Assembly: GCA_963565915.1 (NCBI GenBank)
Contig: OY751495.1
Span: 1,550,001-1,614,000, forward strand
Direction: 5' to 3'
Length of the DNA: 64,000 nucleotides
Source: Entoloma clypeatum
Taxonomy: Eukaryota > Basidiomycota > Agaricomycetes > Agaricales > Entolomataceae
The notes under the pieces were generated by a model. It had not been told where the DNA came from and ran no database searches. It saw nothing but the letters and a program-made list of their open reading frames with translations. Of this stretch, positions 54,801-64,000 are shown one piece after another (within the stretch, counting starts at the first letter, position 1; each line of letters begins with the position of its first letter). Position numbers and translations under genes: made by a program.

Positions 54801-55028
54801 TGACAAGACCCTTGAGTCCTGAGTCTCCTCATGTGCCCACCCCCAAATTTGACAGCCTGTCTCCCTCCTCCCATGAGGCTTTCTCCCCCCTGCTCTTCTT
54901 CCCCAGGGTGCGCTCTCCACACCCTCTCTCTCCCCCCTTCTTTCCCTACATGGGACCCCCACCAGGATTGTCCAACCATGGCCCTTCTATGGGCCCTACC
55001 TCCCTATGTTCTTGAAGAACTTCAATCC

Positions 55029-55435
55029 AAAGGCCGCACCTCAACCCACCCCCTCTGCCCCCCTTTCCTTCCGCTTGTCCGGCCTGTCCAAGATCACACT
55101 TTTGTTGATCCAATGGGCTGCCAGGGATCCCAACAATTATGTGGCAAATGTTCTTGTTCTCTTCTGTCTGAAGTCTCCTTCTCTCTCACACATATAAGAA
55201 ATGAGCTAGCATCCCTGTAAGTCTCTTGTTCTGGTTTTGTTTGTTCTAATTTTCTTTTTGGATACGCTCGTAGGCCATTATCAAAAGGCCTTACTTTATC
55301 ATGCTATCCACACCACGGTTCCTGTTTAGCAGTAGTGGTTATCTCCTTGTATCTAGTACAGACTGGACTGCAATCAGATGCCAGTATATACTGTAAATTG
55401 AGGTTTTTAAAAATAAAAATAAAAAACCAAAAAAT
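55029..55435 (+). mobile_element. Short LINE-derived element (5' UTR joined to 3' end)
   Basis: Starts AGGCCGCACCTCAACCCACC, like the LINE-1 5' end at 2769. It includes the block shared with 20900-21040 and ends TGTAAATTGAGGTTTTTAAA with an A-rich tail, as the LINE 3' end. No ORF1 or ORF2. This looks like an internally deleted, non-autonomous LINE derivative of about 400 bp. Confidence 0.65.
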
Positions 55436-55654
55436 CAAAAATAAAAAGATCACTATAGAACATCCGCAACCAATTCTAATACCTGCCTGACATCCTTCCC
55501 TCTATTCTCCACATCCCCGGCAACTGTCTGCCACATGGATGAATAATGTGGATCAGCAGCCTCACACAATCCCTGCCCTTTCTCTCAATACTCCTATTAA
55601 AAAAAGTGATCATTAGTCCCAATTCTGAAAATTGAAATCAAAATTCACCTTTGT
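55436..55654. other. No feature identified
   Basis: Short AT-rich segment between the LINE derivative and the CNNM-flank repeat. Confidence 0.4.
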
Positions 55655-55770
55655 CTTGGAATGAACCTCAAGAAAAAAAAATGAACAAATTACATTGTAG
55701 GATAGCACTTTTGTATGAGCTGGCATTGTGTTTATATTGTGATTGGTTTGTGTGGATACAAGTACATCAG
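55655..55770 (+). repeat. Copy of the CNNM-gene 3' flank
   Basis: GGAATGAACCTCAAGAA ... TGTAGGATAGCACTTT ... TTGGTTTGTGTGGATACA matches 2203-2321. Either a transposed 3' UTR piece or a small dispersed repeat present at both places. Confidence 0.75.
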
Positions 55771-55949
55771 CAAATCTACACAAATCTTGTGACCTCATCA
55801 GCTCGTCAAAATGGCCAATGGGACAGAACTCTGTGAAGGTGTTGTATAAGACCACAGAATAATTTTGGGCTTTTAAAATTTTATTCTATGAGTTGTCTTT
55901 TGTGATGAAAAATGGAAAGTGAAGGGGATTTTACCAGATTTGCTTCATG

Positions 55950-56494
55950 TGTCATAACCATACAATTCACATCCAACTTATCCGACGACTCCGACATTTC
56001 ATCCGCTCCAACATCCGCTCCAACAACATTCTATTTATATTGAATATACTTCTACTACGTAACATCTCAACCATACTTACAAGTAGACATATGTTGTTCA
56101 CTTTTCATTTGCTACTCTCCGTACTCCGAATGTTCCGATGGTCAACTCCGATATTTGCACATCACTTATAGTAATGCTGATCATTCTAGTCTACTATAAA
56201 TAGTGTACAAACCTGTTGTAGAACCTCAGTTCAAATATCATATGTTATACCTCATTCGCATCCGTCTCTACTTGCCTTTGAGCATTCTCTCCGTCACCTC
56301 CGCTCTTCTGCTCATCCGCTCATCCGACATCCGCCAATCCAAAATCGAGGACCACGTCAAAGAGTGGGGCGCAATGCACAAGTTGAAGCCAGGTCCTTTC
56401 TGCCAACGTTGCACTTACCGCATTCCGCTCCTCCACTACAATCCGCTCCGACTCGTCCGACATTTTCCGACGTTGAGAAACACGTTACGTGACA
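55950..56494 (+). repeat. gypsy-2 5' LTR
   Basis: 545 bp, TGTCATAACC to ACGTGACA (tips TGTCA/TGACA). Rich in TCCGCTCC / CCGACTCCG. The first 98 bp recur at 62671-62769 nearly unchanged. TATA box at 56195. Confidence 0.92.
56195..56238 (+). promoter_or_regulatory. gypsy-2 promoter: TATA box and predicted RNA start
   Basis: TATAAATA at 56195 and AGTTCAAATAT at 56228-56238, 33 nt downstream. The latter is perfectly complementary to the primer site, which places the RNA 5' end at about 56228. The motif CTCAGTTCAAATATCA is conserved in the solo LTRs. Confidence 0.7.
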
Positions 56495-56496
56495 GT

Positions 56497-56507
56497 ATAT
56501 TTGAACT
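56497..56507 (+). promoter_or_regulatory. gypsy-2 primer site (self-priming)
   Basis: ATATTTGAACT, 2 nt beyond the LTR, complementary over 11 nt to 56228-56238. Same spacing and length as in gypsy-1. Confidence 0.75.
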
Positions 56508-56545
56508 ACCACCATTCTTTGATTTACCCAACAACCTCTACCCAC

Positions 56546-57839
56546 ATGTCTCAAACCCGTAATACAGTTCGAACAACTAGGACTGCTCGTGCAGCAGCAG
56601 AACGTTCATCCTCCACACCACGCTCTGCTTTTCTTCGAGGAACACGCAATGTAACCATTACCCCTCGAGGAACCACAGCATCATCATCCGCTCCTACCCC
56701 CAGACCATCCGTTCCTCCGCCCTCTTCCGACTCTCAGCTCCCACCACTTCCTGCCAGTCCTCCACTAAACCCACCAATGGAACCCTCCGCACCTCTAAAT
56801 TCTGGCTTATTCGGCGGACCTCCAGGAGGATCTCCTCCTCCTTCCGACGGTAGTTTACATGGAGATTTGGACGACTCCGATTCCAATCCAGATCAGGAAC
56901 CCAATCTAGCTGAAGCCATTCTGCTCATGACCAAAGAGTTGAAACGTCGAGATACAAAGAAGAAAAAGTTGTATGCCAACGAACCGGATACCTTCGACGG
57001 ATCCAATCCACGCAAACTCTCCGCATTCATTTTTCAATGCAAACTTTACTTCTCCGAACAATGACAACTTCGACTCAGAACATTCCAAAGTCAACTTTGC
57101 CATGTCTTACTTCCGAGGCACAGCACTCGAATTTTTTGAACCCTTCATTCTAGACAATGATGAATCCAATTGGTGGGGTTCTTTCCCTGAGTTTGTCCAA
57201 CTTCTCCACTCCGAGTTTGGTACCATTGACCCTCAGAGCGAAGCCGAAGAACAGTTGGACAACCTACGGATGAAGGAAAATCAAAAGATATTGAAATACA
57301 ACGTTGAATTCCAACGTCTTGCTACCAAGACTGACTGGGATGAAAACTCCCTCCAACACCGCTACTACGTTGAACTTCCAGATTGGATCAAGGACATCCT
57401 CTCCCAACAACCCAAGATCAAGTCTTTACCAGACCTACGATCTGCGGCTCATACTATTGACACTCACTACTGGGAACATCAACGAGAGAAATCCAGAACT
57501 GATAAACCCACTCCCAAGTCCAACAAGAAACAATCCGCTCCGAACCAATCCACTGCACAAACATCATCAACCAAACCCTCCGCTCCTGCTACCGCTTCTG
57601 CTTCCACATCCGCTCCGAAACCCGACCTCTCCAGTAAATTAGGCAAAGACGGCAAACTGACGTATCAAGAACGCAAACGTCGCTTCGATAATAACCTTTG
57701 CTTATTTTGCGGTAGCGTCGGACACGCTGTCAAGGACTGTCCCAAGTCCACCTCCTCTGCTTCCAAGGCTAAAGGGAAAGCCGCCCAAGTCGGCACTCAA
57801 GCCAAGGAAAAAGGTAAGGAGATCGAGTCAAAAAAATAG
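56546..57839 (+). pseudogene. gypsy-2 gag, one frameshift
   Basis: ATG 56546. N-terminal Thr/Ser/Arg/Pro-rich region, then EPDTFDGSNPRKLSAFIFQC (capsid start). A frame change at about 57050-57065 is needed to continue into VNFAMSYFRGTALEFFEPFI and YNVEFQRLATKTDW. A Lys/Ser/Pro-rich linker precedes one CCHC knuckle, CLFCGSVGHAVKDC. The stop TAG at 57837 is preceded by the heptamer A AAA AAA in the gag phase. Confidence 0.88.
57830..57836 (+). promoter_or_regulatory. Predicted -1 ribosomal frameshift site at the gag-pol junction
   Basis: In gag phase the sequence reads TCA AAA AAA TAG: a canonical X XXY YYZ heptamer (A AAA AAA) immediately before the stop. A -1 slip enters the pol frame, which is open from there. 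A candidate stem GCAGT (57840-57844) with ACTGC (57870-57874) follows. Confidence 0.7.
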
Positions 57840-60800
57840 GCAGTGGTCCTCATGAAGCACGGTCTGGGGACTGCGTTGACTCTCTCCGTGCCTCCGCTCC
57901 CATCCGACTTAACGCATCCGCTCTCTCCGATCCGAACTCTTTACGTATCAATATCTCATCTTCTTTTTTCTCTTCAAATTCTGTCCCAGCACTTATTGAT
58001 TCAGAATCTACCCACTGTTTTATTGACATTAACTTTTCCTCTGCTTATGATCTTCCAACCTCCACTATTCCGCCTTTAGAACTAAAGCTTTTCGATGGTT
58101 CTTCTAACGCGTTTATCACTCAAGTTGTAACAATACCTATATGTTTTCCTTCAGGTGAATCTTTCGAACAGGATTTTTATGTTACTCCGCTTGACTCCGC
58201 TTCTTCCGTGGTTCTTGGATACAACTGGCTCACCCGCCACAATCCTATGATTGACTGGGTATTGGGCAGTATCACTTTCCGTCCACAGATGCAAAAAGAG
58301 CCGTTTCCGACATCGACATCGACCTCCTCCCAAGGTAGGACAGCTACGCTTCCTCCTCCAGAACCTCCGATTGTACCTCCGCAATCTGCTCCACAGATTT
58401 CACTCATTAACGCAGCCGCATTTATGAGGGCATGCAAATTGCCTGGTACACAATCCTTTCGACTTCACCTTTCAACTCCCTCCGTTTCCGCTCACTCCGC
58501 ATCCGCTTCCCACACCCCCGACTTGACAAACGTACCTGAAGAATACCACGACTATGCTGACGTCTTCAGTAAAGGAAAAGCAGACACTCTTCCACCCCAC
58601 CGTCCCTACGACCTCAAGATCGAACTTGAAGAGGGTTCCGCTCCTCCGTTCGGTCCGATCTACTCCCTTTCACAAACCGAACTCAATGCCCTCCGTGAAT
58701 TCATTGACGAACACCTCACCATTGGATTCATCCGACCCTCTTCCTCTCCGCACGGTGCTCCCGTCCTTTTCGTTCGTAAAAAGGATGGCTCCCTTCCTCT
58801 TTGCGTCGATTTCCGTGGTCTTAACAAAATCTCAAAGAAGGACCGATATCCGCTTCCGCTCATATCTGACCTTCTCCAGACCGCTGGAAAAGCCAGTGTT
58901 TATACGGCTCTCGACCTCCGACACGCCTATCACCTCGTCCGCATAGCGGAAGGAGATGAATGGAAAACCGCCTTCCGCACGCGCTACGGGTCTTTTGAAT
59001 GGCTTGTCATGCCATTTGGACTCACCAACTCCCCAGCCGTTTTCCAACGCTTCATGAACGACATCTTCCACGACCTGCTCAATAAATATGTTACCATATA
59101 TCTCGACGACATCCTCATCTACTCCGACTCTCCCTCCGAGCATCGGAAGCATGTCCGCGAAGTCCTCCAACGTCTCCGACAACATGGCTTATACGCACGC
59201 GCAGACAAATGCGAGTTTTCTACGGATACTGTTGAATACCTTGGCTTTATCCTCTCTCCGACAGGCCTCCGCATGTCGGATAAGAAAGTCAAAATTATCC
59301 AAGATTGGCCTGAACCAAGGAAGGTCAAAGACATTCAGTCTTTCTTAGGTTTTGCCAATTTTTATCGACGATTCATTCCTTACTACTCCGAAATCACCGT
59401 TCCGCTCACTCGACTCACCCGCAAAAACACACAATGGCATTTCTCCGACTCCGCTCGCGAATCTTTCAAAACTTTGAAGAAAGCCTTTACCACGGCACCT
59501 GTTCTTACGCATTGGATTCCCGACAGCCCTATTATCGTCGAAACTGATGCCTCCGACTACGCTTTGGGTGCGATCCTCTCCATCCGCACCTCCGACGACA
59601 AAATCCATCCGGTCGCTTTCCACTCCCGCACCTTTACACCTCCCGAGTTAAACTATGACACCCACGACAAAGAACTATTAGCGATCCACGATGCATTCAA
59701 GGTTTGGCGTCACTACCTTGAAGGCTCTGCTGCTCTGATCAATGTCATAACAGACCACAAAAATCTTGAGTACTTTTCTACTACCAAGATTTTATCACGT
59801 CGACAAGCTCATTGGTCCGAATACCTCTGCCAGTTCAATCTCGTCATCTGCTTCCGCCCTGGCTGTTTAGGTACGAAGCCTGATCTTTTAAGTAGATGAT
59901 GGGACGTCTACCCTAAAGAGGGAAATAGCGACTATTCGTCCGTCAACCCAAGCAACTTCAAACCCATCTTCACACAAGAACAGCTCACCACTTCACTTCG
60001 CGCGACAGAGTTATATATGCCCGTCCTCTGTGCCACAATCATCATGGATACAGATCAGCTCCGCTCCGACATCCTCTCCGCTCTTCTGACCGATCCCATT
60101 TACACCTCTATCCTAATCCACGCTGGATCGTGAATGAAGCAGGTTATCTACTCCACAATGGACGTATCTACGTTCCCGACTCATCCGACCTCCGTCTCTG
60201 CATCCTCTGCAATAAGCATGACCATATCCTCGCTGGACACCCTGGTCAAAATAAGACTATTAGTCTTATCCAACGAGAATACACTTGGCCTGGAATGCGC
60301 GACTTCATCAAAAAGTATTGCAAGTCATGTACCACTTGTATGCGCGCCAAACCCCAACGTCATAAACCCTACGGTCTGCTTAAACAACTCCCTATTCCTG
60401 AACGTCCCTGGCATTCTATTTCCATGGATTTCATTGAACCCCTTCCGACATCCGCTGGCTCCGATGCGATTCTGGTCATTGTAGACCGCCTCACTAAACA
60501 AGGCATCTTCATCCCTACCACCATTAATTGCACATCCGAAGACCTAGCAAACCTTTTCGTGCTTCACATCTTTTCCAAGCACGGAGTTCCGCAAAATGTC
60601 ACATCTGATCGCGGACCTGAATTCGTCTCCCGCTTTTTCCGCTCTCTTGCAAAAGCCCTCGACATGAGACTTCACTTCACTTCTGGATATCACCCTGAAG
60701 GCGATGGTCAAACCGAACGCACCAACCAGACACTCGAACAATACCTCCGCATTTTCTGCAACTACCAGCAAGACAACTGGTACGCTTTGCTTCCGCTTGC

Positions 60801-61503
60801 GGAGTTCGCTTACAACAACACTCCGAGTGCCACTACAGGTGTATCACCATTCTTCGCCAACAAAGGTTATCATCCCGACATTACACTCCATCCGGAACGT
60901 GATCTAGCATCCGATAAAGCTCGACAATACATCGTCGACTTAGATGAATTACATCAAGAACTAAAGACTGCTGTCGCAGAGGCACAACAATGTTATCAAG
61001 GCCCTGCAGATGTCCGACATTCTCCGCCTCCTCCGCTCCGCGTTGGACAAGAAGTCTTTGTTAAAGCCAAGTTCTTCCGCACCACATGACCCACCCAAAA
61101 GTTATCCGACAAATATGCTGGCCCATTTGAAATCATAGCCCAACCCGGCACGCACTCCTTTACGCTATGTCTACCCAACACTATGCGTGCTATACACCCC
61201 GTCTTCCACATATCCATGCTCGAACCAGCAACTCCTAACGAGATTCCAAATTGGATACAATCTCCTCCGCCTCCGCTCGAGATGGACGGAGAAACCGAAT
61301 ATGAAATTGCGGAAATCGTCGACTCAAAGATCGATAAAAGACGACGCTGCAAACTCCTTTACCTCATCCGCTGGTTAGGTTATGAAGACACCAGTGAAGA
61401 GTTTTCTTGGTTACCTGCATCCGAGCTTGAACATGCAGTGGATATGGTAGCGGACTTCCACTCCGCTCAACCAACCAAGCCAGGCCCCTTATCGCGCTTG
61501 TAA
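57837..61503 (+). pseudogene. gypsy-2 pol (protease-RT-RNase H-integrase-chromodomain)
   Basis: In the -1 frame from gag. Protease ALIDSESTHCFID (usual DSG is DSE here), VLGYNWLTRHNP; RT FVRKKDGSLPLCVDFRGLNK and TIYLDDILIYSD; RNase H VETDASDYALGAIL; integrase finger HDHILAGH...CTTCM and catalytic D, D, E in VIVDRLTKQG, VTSDRGPEFV and QTERTNQTLEQYL; C-terminal chromodomain with LLYLIRWLGYED and SWLPASELEHA. TGA stops at about 59897, 60131 and 61087. The three blocks are otherwise open. Confidence 0.9.
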
Positions 61504-61547
61504 CAAAAAGAAAAGAAAATCTATTAAAATTTTATACTAACAAAAAA

Positions 61548-62539
61548 CTACTTTCGCTGTTTTTTGTTAGATACCCCCTCCGTCTCCTCGTTCCACTCCG
61601 ATCCGGACTCCTCTTCCGCTTCCTCCATCCGCTTCCGCTTCTTCGTTTCTTCTTCTTTTTCTTCTTCTTCTTCTACCTCCTTTGCCAACTCCTCCAATAC
61701 CCTATCATACTCCTCCGCATCCTCGTCCTCGTCGGATCCCTCCTCCAAAGCCTCTGAATCCTCCCTCCATGTGATAACCGTCAAAAACTCCTTGATCTCC
61801 CGCAGTTCCTTCAACTCCACCTTTATCAGCCGCATCTCCCTTATCATGCTCCTAAGTCCTCTCACCACCTCCGTGCCTATGACCACCTCTGGCGGACCAA
61901 ACCCCTCCGGCATGAACTCCGGCTCCTCCGACGCTGCAGCTATCCGCGATCCCTCCACAGTCCCCTCTCCCTTGGACGATCCCGCCTTCGCGTTCTTCGT
62001 CGCACCACCTGCCACCTTAGCCTTTCAGACCCTCACTGCCTTGGTCATCCTCCGCTTCACCTCCGACTCCGCTTCCGCTCCCGTTCTGCAGCTTCGTTTT
62101 AAACGCTGGCACCGCCAGCACGACAAAGCATTGTCATTCCTAAAGAACAAGTTAATAACGAAGCGTATAAAGAAATAGGAAAAACTCACTCCGATGGCCA
62201 AAAACACAAGTCCCCTGCTTTCAAGCAGGAGGTGCAATCCTCCTTCCCCTGCTTGTAACTCACAGGCATATTCTTGAAAACTCCCTGCAGCTGGACCTTC
62301 TTCACCTCTGAATCCGCATCCGCACCTGCACCCGCAACCAGTTCCTTCGCCTTCGCCTTCTCTGCCTTCCTCTCTGCTCGTCTCTGCTCTTTCGCTGCCC
62401 TCTTCGCCTCTGCGCGCTCTGCATCTTCCTTCGCGCGCTCCTCTGCCTCCTGCAGCTTCCTCTCCAACTCTTCGGTGACCTTCTTCTGGTGCTCCCTTTC
62501 AGCACGAAGAGCGGCGAGGGGTGAGTTCTCAGCGGACAT
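61548..62539 (-). pseudogene. Antisense spliced gene in gypsy-2: coiled-coil, Cys-rich nuclear-type protein
   Basis: Lies between pol and the 3' LTR on the opposite strand. Exon 1 62539-62190 (ATG in GGACATAAC-complement context), intron 62189-62140 (GTGAGT...TTTAG, 50 nt), exon 2 62139-61548. Exon 1 encodes a strongly helical Glu/Lys/Ala-rich coiled coil (ELERKLQEAEERAKEDAERA). Across the splice is a cysteine cluster CTSCLKAGDLC...CWRCQRLKRSC, zinc-binding or DNA-binding in appearance. The C-terminus is acidic with basic patches KKRKR and KKQRK. One in-frame TGA (62027-62025) after TKAVRV makes this copy a pseudogene. Function unknown; possibly a regulator or silencing-related accessory of the element. 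Confidence 0.75.
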
Positions 62540-62670
62540 AACGGATAGGCGTTGGGATAGATGTTGTGGTTGGGTGACAAGAGAGAAAGATCACGCACAA
62601 AGCTTTTCAACCAACGGTCACATGGATTACCTCATCTGGGCCTCAGGGTTCGGCCCTAAGAGGGAAATAC

Positions 62671-62769
62671 TGTCATAACCATACGATTCACATCCAACTT
62701 ATCCGACGACTCCGACATTTCATCCGCTCCAACATCCGCTCCAACAACATTCTATTTATATTGAATATA
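62671..62769 (+). repeat. gypsy-2 3' LTR, interrupted by Tc1-2
   Basis: TGTCATAACCATACGATTCA onward matches the 5' LTR 55950-56047, then stops at the TA target site of Tc1-2 (62768-62769). The remainder is outside the window. Confidence 0.9.
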
Positions 62770-64000
62770 CAGTGCCTCACAAAACTGATTCAATGTTTGC
62801 TACTTTGTGAATACCTTCAAAATAACTTTGCAAATAATGCCAATCAAAAGAAGGTATTGGTACCTGGTTAAAAGCCCTGCTTCAGGACTCTTGGAATCTG
62901 CAATAATTATGTAATTCCCATAAAAAACGATCAATATATGATCAAATTACTCCAGGGACTCATTGAATCAGTTTTGTGAGTATGTACAATAAATACAGTA
63001 TTTTATACTTTAGTACTTGGTATTACCCCCCTTAGCTTTGATTACTGCCTCTACCCTTCTTGGCATACTTTCTATCAGGTTTTGACACACTTCTGGCTCT
63101 ATATTATTCCACACCTCTGCTGCTCTGTCCCAAATCTCCCAGACTCCCTTGGGTGGTGTTGGATATTCATTCAACTTCCTTTTAATATGAACCCAGAGGT
63201 GTTCAATAGGATTGAGGTCTGGGGACTGTGCAGGCCAATCCAGCAGAGCAATATTCTTGCTGTCCATCCATTTTTTGGCCTTCTTGGAGGTGTGCTTGGG
63301 GTCATTGTCCTGCTGAAAAATGATCTCCTCTTCAGAGATTCCACTCTCCTCCATGCTGGGCAGCAAATTGTCCTCCAAAATGGACACATACTGATCAGCA
63401 TCCATCCTCCCCTCAATCTCTGCAAGTCTTCCCACACCTTCCCAACCCATACAACCCCAAACCATAATATTTCCTCCCCCAAACTTGACTGTGCCCTGAA
63501 CCTCTCTTTCAATAAGCCCCTCACCCTTCTTTTTCCAGACCCATTCCTTGCCATCTGACCCAAATCTATTGATTTTGGTCTCATCTGACCAAATGACCCT
63601 CTTCCAGTCCTCCACTGTCCATTCCCTGTGCTTCATAGCAAATGCCAACCGCCTCTTCCGATATATGGCCTTTAAGAAAGGTCTTTTCTTCTTTGTTACA
63701 GCCTTGAATTCATGTTTTCTGAGCACCCTTCTCACAGTTTCTGGGGAGACAGGATTGGAGATAACAGTGTTGATGTGTTTGGTAGCCTGCACAGCATTGG
63801 AGGCTCTCCCTGAGGTGATTTGTGAAAGTATGTTTCGTGTGTTGGTGGGAGAAAGCTTGGATGGACGACCACCAGAAGAGAGATTGCGATGAGGAAGAAG
63901 ATTCTGAAGCACTCTGGAGACAGTTGGTTGGCTGACACCCAGGTTAGAGGCAATATGATGAGTGGAGTGACCATTGGAGGCCAGAGAAAGAATGTTTTCC
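62770..64000 (-). mobile_element. Tc1-2: Tc1/mariner transposon, continues past the window
   Basis: Left tip CAGTGCCTCACAAAACTGAT after a TA. An inverted inner copy of the repeat lies at 62961-62980, making a 211-bp end unit as in Tc1-1. The transposase is on the minus strand and open to the window edge. Youngest insertion in this corner because it interrupts the gypsy-2 LTR. Confidence 0.9.
63010..64000 (-). CDS. Tc1-2 transposase (DD34E), apparently intact
   Basis: Open from the window end to the stop at 63010 (330 codons visible; start beyond the window). Paired HTH region: ENILSLASNGHSTHHIASNL and RVLQNLLPHRNLSSGGRPSK, then a second HTH near SPETVRRVLRKHEF. Catalytic core: first D in RVIWSDETKINRFG, second D in IFQQDNDPKHTS, E in SPDLNPIEHLW, with 34 residues between the second D and E. 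Family-typical GGGNIMVWGCMGW is present. No stop or frameshift, so this copy could encode an active enzyme. Confidence 0.93.
   Translation of the reverse strand, partial: ENILSLASNGHSTHHIASNLGVSQPTVSRVLQNLLPHRNLSSGGRPSKLSPTNTRNILSQITSGRASNAVQATKHINTVISNPVSPETVRRVLRKHEFKAVTKKKRPFLKAIYRKRRLAFAMKHREWTVEDWKRVIWSDETKINRFGSDGKEWVWKKKGEGLIEREVQGTVKFGGGNIMVWGCMGWEGVGRLAEIEGRMDADQYVSILEDNLLPSMEESGISEEEIIFQQDNDPKHTSKKAKKWMDSKNIALLDWPAQSPDLNPIEHLWVHIKRKLNEYPTPPKGVWEIWDRAAEVWNNIEPEVCQNLIESMPRRVEAVIKAKGGNTKY

Larger units (their letters stand above)
55950..62769 (+). mobile_element. gypsy-2: second Ty3/gypsy chromovirus, nearly complete
   Basis: 5' LTR 55950-56494, primer site, gag, pol with chromodomain, an antisense gene, a purine tract (AAGAGGGAAA) and the 3' LTR from 62671, which is interrupted at 62769 by Tc1-2 and leaves the window. 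Distinct in sequence from gypsy-1 but with the same self-priming layout. Disabled by a gag frameshift and TGA stops in pol. Confidence 0.93.

Noticed and set aside
61564..62178. 204-codon Ser-rich plus-strand ORF
   Set aside because: Mirror frame of the antisense coiled-coil gene; GAA/GAG codons read as TTC/CTC produce Ser/Phe runs.

Overview
This window looks like nuclear DNA of a filamentous fungus, most likely a mushroom-forming basidiomycete. The evidence is a multi-exon gene with short GT-AG introns of 50-70 nt, an intron-bearing tRNA-Gly, Ty3/gypsy elements with chromodomains, a LINE with a gag-like ORF1 and an endonuclease/RT ORF2, and Tc1-type DNA transposons. No species can be named from the sequence alone. 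Only the left edge (1-2.7 kb) is clearly ordinary gene space: the 3' part of a CNNM/Mam3-like transporter gene and a tRNA-Gly(UCC). Nearly everything else is a graveyard of nested mobile elements.

Layout. 2.77-10.19 kb: a nearly full-length LINE (LINE-1), interrupted by a solo LTR. 10.2-11.16 kb: an unexplained structured segment with tRNA-like Pol III boxes. 11.17-17.46 kb: a second LINE (LINE-2), split by a 3.7-kb insertion that contains the 200-nt assembly gap. 17.47-20.89 kb: a symmetrical element (Z1) with inverted arms around a minisatellite. 20.9-36.8 kb: a LINE relic split by a hAT-like element (Z2, 21292-35817, 8-bp target duplication). Z2 itself contains a solo LTR and a tandem chromovirus array (21970-33774: LTR-internal-LTR-internal-LTR) flanked by one 5-bp duplication. 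36.8-38.3 kb: a LINE ORF1 on the minus strand. 38.3-41.4 kb: low-copy-looking DNA with one small hypothetical gene and the start of a zinc-finger gene. 41.4-43.4 kb: a copia-type fragment. 43.4-48.3 kb: a third chromovirus copy. 49-51.3 kb: a Tc1 element with a solo LTR inside. 51.3-54.5 kb: another hAT-like element and more minisatellites. 55.95-62.77 kb: a second, distinct chromovirus (gypsy-2) that carries a spliced antisense gene. 62.77 kb to the end: an apparently intact Tc1 transposon inserted in the gypsy-2 3' LTR.

How the parts work. Two chromovirus families show complete control logic in the DNA: LTR, TATA box, a predicted RNA start about 32 nt downstream, and a primer site 2 nt past the LTR that is complementary for 11 nt to that RNA start. 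This is the Tf1-type self-priming arrangement. In gypsy-2 gag and pol are linked by a textbook -1 frameshift heptamer directly before the gag stop. The gypsy-1 family has a leader with no AUG for about 860 nt and a conserved extra ORF (ORF3) where env would be. Most elements are dead, with premature stops that are mainly CGA to TGA, consistent with deamination of methylated CpG. The most novel signals are the ORF3 and antisense accessory genes, the inverted-repeat units at both ends of the Tc1 family, and a dispersed family of about 22-bp minisatellites (core CGTTGGGCA) that sits inside several unrelated-looking elements, three times next to a TTGGCAATTG-type hairpin.
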